A stretch of 64,000 bases of DNA from an uncultured Lachnospiraceae bacterium. GTDB lineage: Bacteria > Bacillota > Clostridia > Lachnospirales > Lachnospiraceae. The notes below the pieces were generated by a model that was given only the letters and a program-made list of their open reading frames with translations, was not told the DNA's origin and searched no databases. This document shows positions 60,701 through 64,000 of this stretch, in pieces (within the stretch, counting starts at the first letter, position 1; every line of letters starts with the position of its first letter). Both the position numbers and the translations under genes were made by a program. Location: assembly GCA_910588845.1 (NCBI GenBank), contig CAJURU010000001.1:208243-272242 (forward strand), given 5' to 3'.

Positions 60701-61866
60701 AATTGATATATGGTTCGATAAAAGGACACAAGGTTGACAGAGAGACAGGTGAGAATATCGCAGGTGCTGTCTTTGGTTTGTTCTCTGCTAAAGAAACAGA
60801 ATTTACGGAAGAAACAGCAATCCTTATTGCCGAGTCGGATACAAACGGAGTATTCGGTTTTGAAGATGTACCATTTGGCGACTGGGTTATCCGGGAGCTG
60901 AAGCCTGCCGAGGGATTTCTGCCAAACAGCGAGAATTATCCAGTGGCAATTGCAGGAGATGGACAGGTTGTTGAGATTATTGTTGTCAATGACCGTATTC
61001 CTGAACTTGGCACAACTGCCACAGTGGATGGTGAGAAGGAAATCAATGCAACGGAAGTATTTACACTGGAAGATGTGGTTTCCTACAAGCATCTTATTCC
61101 CGGAAAAGAGTACGTTGTAAATGGTGTGCTGATGGACAAAAACACGGAGAAACCACTCATCATTGATGGGCAGGAAGTTCATTCGGAAGCGGTCTTTACG
61201 CCGGAACAGCCAACGGGAGAAGTGGTTGTATCCTTTACGTTCGATGCGAAATTCATCAAGGAAGATACCAGTATCGTAGTCTTTGAGTCCTTATACAAGG
61301 ATGGAATGGAACTGGCAGTACACGCTGATATTGAGGACGAGAACCAGACAGTAAAAGTCCGTGTTCCAAGGATCAGAACAAAAGCCACTATTGACGGTAA
61401 GAAGAAAGCAGAGGCAGACAAAGAGCTCACTATTGTGGATACCGTGACCTATAAGAATCTGACACCGGGTAAGGAATATCTAGTGGAAGGTATTCTCATG
61501 GATAAGAAAACTGGAAAGCCATATCTTGTGGATGATAAGGAAATCCGCTCGGAGACTGCTTTTGTTCCAGAGAAAAAGAACGGCAAGATTGAGATTGCCT
61601 TTACCTTTGACGGTTCAGGAATCAAAAAGGATACAGATATTGTTGTGTTTGAGACATTATACCGTGACATGGTAGAACTGACAGCACACGCAGATATTGA
61701 AGACAAGGGACAGACGGTTACCATTATACCGCCTGCACCAATCGTACCACAGACTGGGGACAGTTCCATGACTGGATTGTGGCTCGGACTGGGAGCTATT
61801 GCTCTTGGAGGACTGATTTCCCTTCTGTTCATAAAGAAAAAGAAGGATGAGGATTACGAATCATGA
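57793..61866 (+). CDS. ICE-encoded thioester and VaFE-repeat surface adhesin, 1357 aa, sortase-anchored
   Basis: Signal peptide 1-32 (ILPSASVSA). A thioester domain has Cys84 (TAFCIEPG) and Gln143 (TQVLVWE), giving a Cys-Gln bond that can bind host amines covalently. SpaA/Cna-B-like domains follow from about residue 310 (GKLALKKTSEDGIVAGISFT repeats). Two VaFE repeats lie at about 1070-1190 and 1192-1310 (VDGEKEINATEVFTLEDVVS; IDGKKKAEADKELTIVDTVT). The anchor is VPQTG (1318-1322), a membrane helix and KKKKDE. It probably sticks donor cells to partners or to the host. AAGGAGG precedes the ATG. Confidence 0.9.
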   Translation: MKIKKLFRRAAAVVMAVATAVSILPSASVSAATGDAGTITFEVACDSNGNAIKYNSSATINGHTAGETGRAKNRVFVDGDTAFCIEPGVSLHSGDTLKEASSKTWKALSDNKKKAIGLALLYGYQGNKKNLKGSDDEKWLATQVLVWEFVAGSRKATGNFKRENTTVYHLFFGSTHANKGTAEVYDQIVDLMTEHNTIPSFMSEDKEKVLKYMKFKDGQYSITLTDNNKVLSDYTITCTDSKISLSVSGNKLTVTSTEPLDDTAMIKAVRKNVPTVSSSAKLIAYGSDALQDIVTGVENADKVNAYVNVQTKAGKLALKKTSEDGIVAGISFTIKGEDFEKTVQTGNDGSITIEDMVPGTYTVTEASYDRYVPQQTKTVEVVGGKTATVTFSNILKKFNVTVKKVDRHKKVAQGDASLAGAVYGIYKGGNLVDTYTTDANGQFTTAYYVCGNDWTVKEITPSEGYLINPEVYQVGADPKNYLEEYNPVAIEVDETVQKGKIALVKHTDDGKTQLETPETGAEFAVFLKKSGSYDNAKEDERDYLVCDENGFAQTKELPYGWYTVRQTVGWEGRELMKDFDVFINQNGKTYRFIINNGEFGAHVKIVKKDAETGKTIPYAGAGFQIYDPEGNLVTMTFTYPEITKIDTFYTTEDGMLLTPEKLPYGKGYSLVEVQAPYGYVLDSEPIKFDVVQDKSEKEQEITIVKVVRSNMPQKGTITVTKTGEAFSSVTATGGGYLDENGNDIAFPTLYQPVYEDKGLEGAVYEVTASEDIITPEGTTRYEKGTVVATITTGEDGTAVTEPLYLGKYEIREVTAPEGMVINDTVHEVELTYAGQEVDITETAAEFYNDRQRVEISLDKVLEENKDFEIGDNGEIQSVQFGLYAAEELVAEDGASIPEDGLLEIISCDEKGKAVFKTDVPVGAELYVKEYSTDVHYILSEETYPVEFEYAGQETALVKIKVNEGEEIENELIYGSIKGHKVDRETGENIAGAVFGLFSAKETEFTEETAILIAESDTNGVFGFEDVPFGDWVIRELKPAEGFLPNSENYPVAIAGDGQVVEIIVVNDRIPELGTTATVDGEKEINATEVFTLEDVVSYKHLIPGKEYVVNGVLMDKNTEKPLIIDGQEVHSEAVFTPEQPTGEVVVSFTFDAKFIKEDTSIVVFESLYKDGMELAVHADIEDENQTVKVRVPRIRTKATIDGKKKAEADKELTIVDTVTYKNLTPGKEYLVEGILMDKKTGKPYLVDDKEIRSETAFVPEKKNGKIEIAFTFDGSGIKKDTDIVVFETLYRDMVELTAHADIEDKGQTVTIIPPAPIVPQTGDSSMTGLWLGLGAIALGGLISLLFIKKKKDEDYES

Positions 61867-62210
61867 AGAGGGTGTATATTTGTTCCCCATTGGGCGGGGA
61901 TGTGGCTGCCAATATCGAGCAGGTAAAGCGATATACACTGTATGCATTAAAATGCGGAATGGCTCCGGTCGTTCCGCATTTTTATGCCCTTGTTTTAGAT
62001 GACAACATCCCAGAGGAACGGGAACTGGGCATACAAGCAGGGATGAACCTGTTGTGGCTGTGTGATGAAATATGGGTGTTCGGGGAGATCATCAGCGAGG
62101 GGATGGAAGCAGAAATCCGCTTCTGTAAAAATCTGAATCTTCCTATCCGTTACATTGCGGATGGGGCAGTAACTGGAAAATGTCAAAAAGATAAATGGAG
62201 GAAATCATAA
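61863..62210 (+). CDS. DUF4406-type protein (nucleoside deoxyribosyltransferase-like), 115 aa
   Basis: Start overlaps the adhesin stop (ATGA). RVYICSPLGGDVAANIEQVK then VVPHFYALVLDDNIPEERELGIQAGMNLLWLCDEIWVFGEIISEG match the deoxyribosyltransferase-like fold seen in many phages and ICEs. The activity is unknown. Confidence 0.8.
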   Translation: MKRVYICSPLGGDVAANIEQVKRYTLYALKCGMAPVVPHFYALVLDDNIPEERELGIQAGMNLLWLCDEIWVFGEIISEGMEAEIRFCKNLNLPIRYIADGAVTGKCQKDKWRKS

Positions 62211-62542
62211 TGAAGAAGAAAACAATGAAAATTCTGTTATGTCTGGCACTGGTTGCAGCTGCCGTGTTTATCACGACAAAACCTGCAATGGCTGCCGGGG
62301 ATGTGTCATCCGCTATTGAAAAAACGTGGAAAACGGCACAGACACAGGTCAAGAATGTAGTAAACAATGTGGTGTTCCCAGTCATTGATATGATTCTGGC
62401 GATTTTGTTCTTTGTAAAGCTGGGAACGGCATACTTTGATTACCGCAAGCATGGGCAGTTTGAGTTTACAGCCCCGGCAATTTTATTTGCCTGTCTGATT
62501 TTCACGCTGACAGCACCACTGTATATTTGGTCTATTCTGTAG
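62210..62542 (+). CDS. Small ICE membrane protein (DUF3852/VirB2-like), 110 aa
   Basis: ATG 62210 overlaps the stop before it (TAATG), with GGAGG upstream. Signal-like start ILLCLALVAAAVFITTKPAMAAG, then two membrane segments (VVFPVIDMILAILFFVKLGTA and FTAPAILFACLIFTLTAPLY). The pattern resembles the DUF3852 proteins of Tn1549-type elements and pilin-like VirB2 subunits. It probably belongs to the mating channel. Confidence 0.75.
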   Translation: MKKKTMKILLCLALVAAAVFITTKPAMAAGDVSSAIEKTWKTAQTQVKNVVNNVVFPVIDMILAILFFVKLGTAYFDYRKHGQFEFTAPAILFACLIFTLTAPLYIWSIL

Positions 62543-62552
62543 GGGGTAGGAG

Positions 62553-62972
62553 ATGAACTTGTATGAGCAGGAACTGCGGAAGATATTTGGGGAAAGTAAG
62601 GTTCTGCAGAATCCGCAGTTCTGTGGGAAAACCTGTTTGGCAAAACTGGATGAGGAACTGAGAGTGAAGATTCAGTTTGAGTCCGCAAAGGTATCACAAA
62701 AATATGATTCCCTGTGTGTCAGTGTAATTAACCGGACAGAAGGAGTCGTTGACAAGGAGATGTTTCGCATCAGCGATATACTCGGAGAGAATCCAAACCA
62801 TGCCAGTAATATCTTCGCAGCGGATATCCATATATGGGAATGCGATGGAAAAGCGGAATGGTATGCCTTTCAGCCTGTACAGAAAGATTATGAAGTAATA
62901 GAAAGTACAATCAGCGGATATCTTTCTCTGTATCAGGAAGAAGATATGGGTATGGGAGGACAGATGATGTAA
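62553..62972 (+). CDS. Unknown ICE protein, 139 aa
   Basis: GGGGGTAGGAG precedes the ATG. LYEQELRKIFGESKVLQNPQ ... FCGKTCLAKLDEELRVKIQF and YLSLYQEEDMGMGGQMM are visible. It occurs between the small membrane protein and TrbL in this ICE family. No catalytic motif. It ends with a variant of the MGG tail. Confidence 0.6.
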   Translation: MNLYEQELRKIFGESKVLQNPQFCGKTCLAKLDEELRVKIQFESAKVSQKYDSLCVSVINRTEGVVDKEMFRISDILGENPNHASNIFAADIHIWECDGKAEWYAFQPVQKDYEVIESTISGYLSLYQEEDMGMGGQMM

Positions 62973-62978
62973 AAAATG

Positions 62979-63000
62979 CAGGGGAAGAATCCTTCCCCTG
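62979..63000 (+). other. 9-bp hairpin just before the TrbL-like ribosome binding site
   Basis: CAGGGGAAG (62979-62987) and CTTCCCCTG (62992-63000) are perfect complements with a 4-nt loop. AGGAGG starts three bases later. It has no T-run, so a role in mRNA stability or translation is more likely than termination. Confidence 0.5.
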
Positions 63001-63007
63001 TCAGGAG

Positions 63008-63949
63008 GTGATTACTATTTTTGACTGGTTAGGAGATATCATTGGAGGAATCGGGGATGCCATCGGTGGTGTATTCGACACACTGGGTGAACAGATATCC
63101 AATGTGATATGGGATACCATGCTCCAGTGGTTTTATACGGCAATCTTTGATGCCGTTGCTGATTTTTTCACGATGATGGGAAATATGGGTGCAGACATTT
63201 ATGATCTGGAATGGGTACAGGCGACCATTCAGCTATTTACGCTATTTGGCTGGGCGTTATTCTGTGCCGGGACGGTTGTTGCCATATTTGATGTGGCGAT
63301 TGAATACCAGAGCGGACGGGCGAATATTAAGACCACAGCAATTAATGTACTCAAGGGATTTTTTGCCTGTTCGCTGATTGGAATCGTACCAGTGGAACTT
63401 TATAAATTCTGTATCAGCCTGCAGAACACATTTGCTGGTGACCTTACTCGCATTTTTGCAGGACAGCAGAGTCTCGGACTTGCTGGTACAAGCACATCGG
63501 TGCTGAAAGGAAGTTTTGCACTGGCGGGCGGCATCAGCCTAAATTTATTTAATTTGCTGGCGATGATTGCCTTTGCCTACTGCGTGATTAAGATATTTTT
63601 TGCCAATATCAAGAGGGGTGGCATCCTGCTGATTCAGATGTCTGTAGGGGCATTATATATGTTCAGCGTGCCAAGAGGATATACGGACGGATTCAACCAG
63701 TGGATGAAACAGATCGCTGCATTGTGCCTTACCGCATTTATGCAGACAACCCTGTTATTCCTTGGATTGATGACGTTTACCGACAATATGCTCCTCGGTC
63801 TTGGAATCATGCTGGCGGCCAATGAAGTGCCGAGGATTGCACAGCAGTTCGGTCTGGATTCCTCTGTGCGTGTCAACATGATGAGTGTGGTTCATGCCAC
63901 AACGACAGCGGTCAATCTTACACGGTCTGTGGCAAGATCAGTGAAGTAG
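63008..63949 (+). CDS. TrbL/VirB6-like conjugation membrane protein, 313 aa
   Basis: Multi-pass protein (about six hydrophobic segments, such as LFTLFGWALFCAGTVVAIFD, FNLLAMIAFAYCVIKIFFAN and TLLFLGLMTFTDNMLLGLG). FDWLGDIIGGIGDAIGGVFD starts the chain. TrbL proteins form part of the inner-membrane DNA transfer channel. GTG 63008 overlaps AGGAGG (63003-63008); ATT 63017 is 8 bases after it and may be the true start. The next ICE gene is not visible in the last 51 bases. Confidence 0.85.
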   Translation: MITIFDWLGDIIGGIGDAIGGVFDTLGEQISNVIWDTMLQWFYTAIFDAVADFFTMMGNMGADIYDLEWVQATIQLFTLFGWALFCAGTVVAIFDVAIEYQSGRANIKTTAINVLKGFFACSLIGIVPVELYKFCISLQNTFAGDLTRIFAGQQSLGLAGTSTSVLKGSFALAGGISLNLFNLLAMIAFAYCVIKIFFANIKRGGILLIQMSVGALYMFSVPRGYTDGFNQWMKQIAALCLTAFMQTTLLFLGLMTFTDNMLLGLGIMLAANEVPRIAQQFGLDSSVRVNMMSVVHATTTAVNLTRSVARSVK

Positions 63950-64000
63950 GACAATATGAAGTGACCCCACATTTGTAGCAACGTGGATTTACCTGTATAC

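Noticed and set aside
59971..61182. Long antisense open frame (403 codons) inside the adhesin gene
   Set aside because: It lies fully opposite a clear domain-rich coding sequence, has no ribosome binding site or recognisable domain, and its composition is that of a reversed codon pattern.
1..64000. CRISPR array or cas genes
   Set aside because: No evenly spaced repeat-spacer array and no Cas-like protein; the 10-bp repeats at 20059 are too short and have no spacers.

Overview
The window reads as chromosome from a low-to-mid GC Bacillota, most likely a gut Lachnospiraceae-type Clostridia. The reasons are the synteny MBL hydrolase-hemZ-hisS-aspS, a luxS/mtnN pair, GGAGG-type ribosome binding sites on nearly every gene, sigma-A promoters with TTGACA/TATAAT boxes, and integrative elements of the kind common in that family. 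The assignment is inferred from gene content only.

Layout. (1) 1-7800: accessory DNA. It holds a tandemly duplicated unknown gene (second copy broken), four small XRE regulators (two are near-identical paralogs with TTG starts), an unknown 150-aa protein, a chimeric MazF-like protein behind a 16-bp hairpin that buries its ribosome binding site, and a large serine recombinase. The recombinase abuts the extreme 5' end of a cell-wall amidase gene whose start is altered, so this looks like the right end of a mobile element inserted there. (2) 7800-29300: housekeeping backbone. It includes amidase-SPOR, a ParA-like ATPase, cyclophilin, an OB-fold protein, corrinoid adenosyltransferase, dapA-dapB, a class V aminotransferase, a short HSP90-like protein, nadA, an EpsG-like membrane protein, a secreted/anchored protein pair, a queuosine-salvage pair (radical SAM plus YhhQ transporter), MBL hydrolase-hemZ-hisS-aspS, and a membrane-bound XRE regulator. 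(3) 29500-31860: a small AT-rich island of three unrecognised genes, two of them damaged. (4) 32100-38620: a ParB-like/BMP fusion, metallophosphoesterase, HAD phosphatase, luxS, mtnN, iron alcohol dehydrogenase and tRNA-Val/tRNA-Met. (5) 39100-45900: two similarly built cassettes. Each has a LysR gene reading left, a short coiled-coil protein reading right, then redox or hydrolase enzymes. (6) 45900-47500: decayed boundary DNA with a truncated flavodoxin lipoprotein, a gene remnant and a CFI-box protein. (7) 47500-64000: the front part of an integrative conjugative element (ICE). It carries RHH proteins, DUF6075, two ArdA-type antirestriction proteins, orphan cytosine and adenine methyltransferases, AbrB, DUF3849, YodL/DUF3846 and SpoVG-like proteins, a 1357-aa thioester/VaFE surface adhesin, and the start of the transfer module (DUF3852, TrbL-like). 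Relaxase, coupling protein and VirB4 are not in the window.

How the genes work together. The backbone supports lysine/cell-wall synthesis, NAD synthesis, tRNA charging, queuosine salvage and the activated methyl cycle with AI-2 production. The ICE genes form a tightly coupled operon in which the ribosome binding site for the next gene is often written into the last codons of the previous one; this gives several unrelated proteins a shared C-terminal QMGGM-like tail. The most interesting unexplained signals are that tail, the MazF chimera with its buried start site, the repeated LysR/coiled-coil cassette, the 10-bp phased repeats upstream of 19915, the three-way-junction intergenic repeat, the nitrilase-like island, and several genes whose best-placed start codon is ACG, ATC or ATT.
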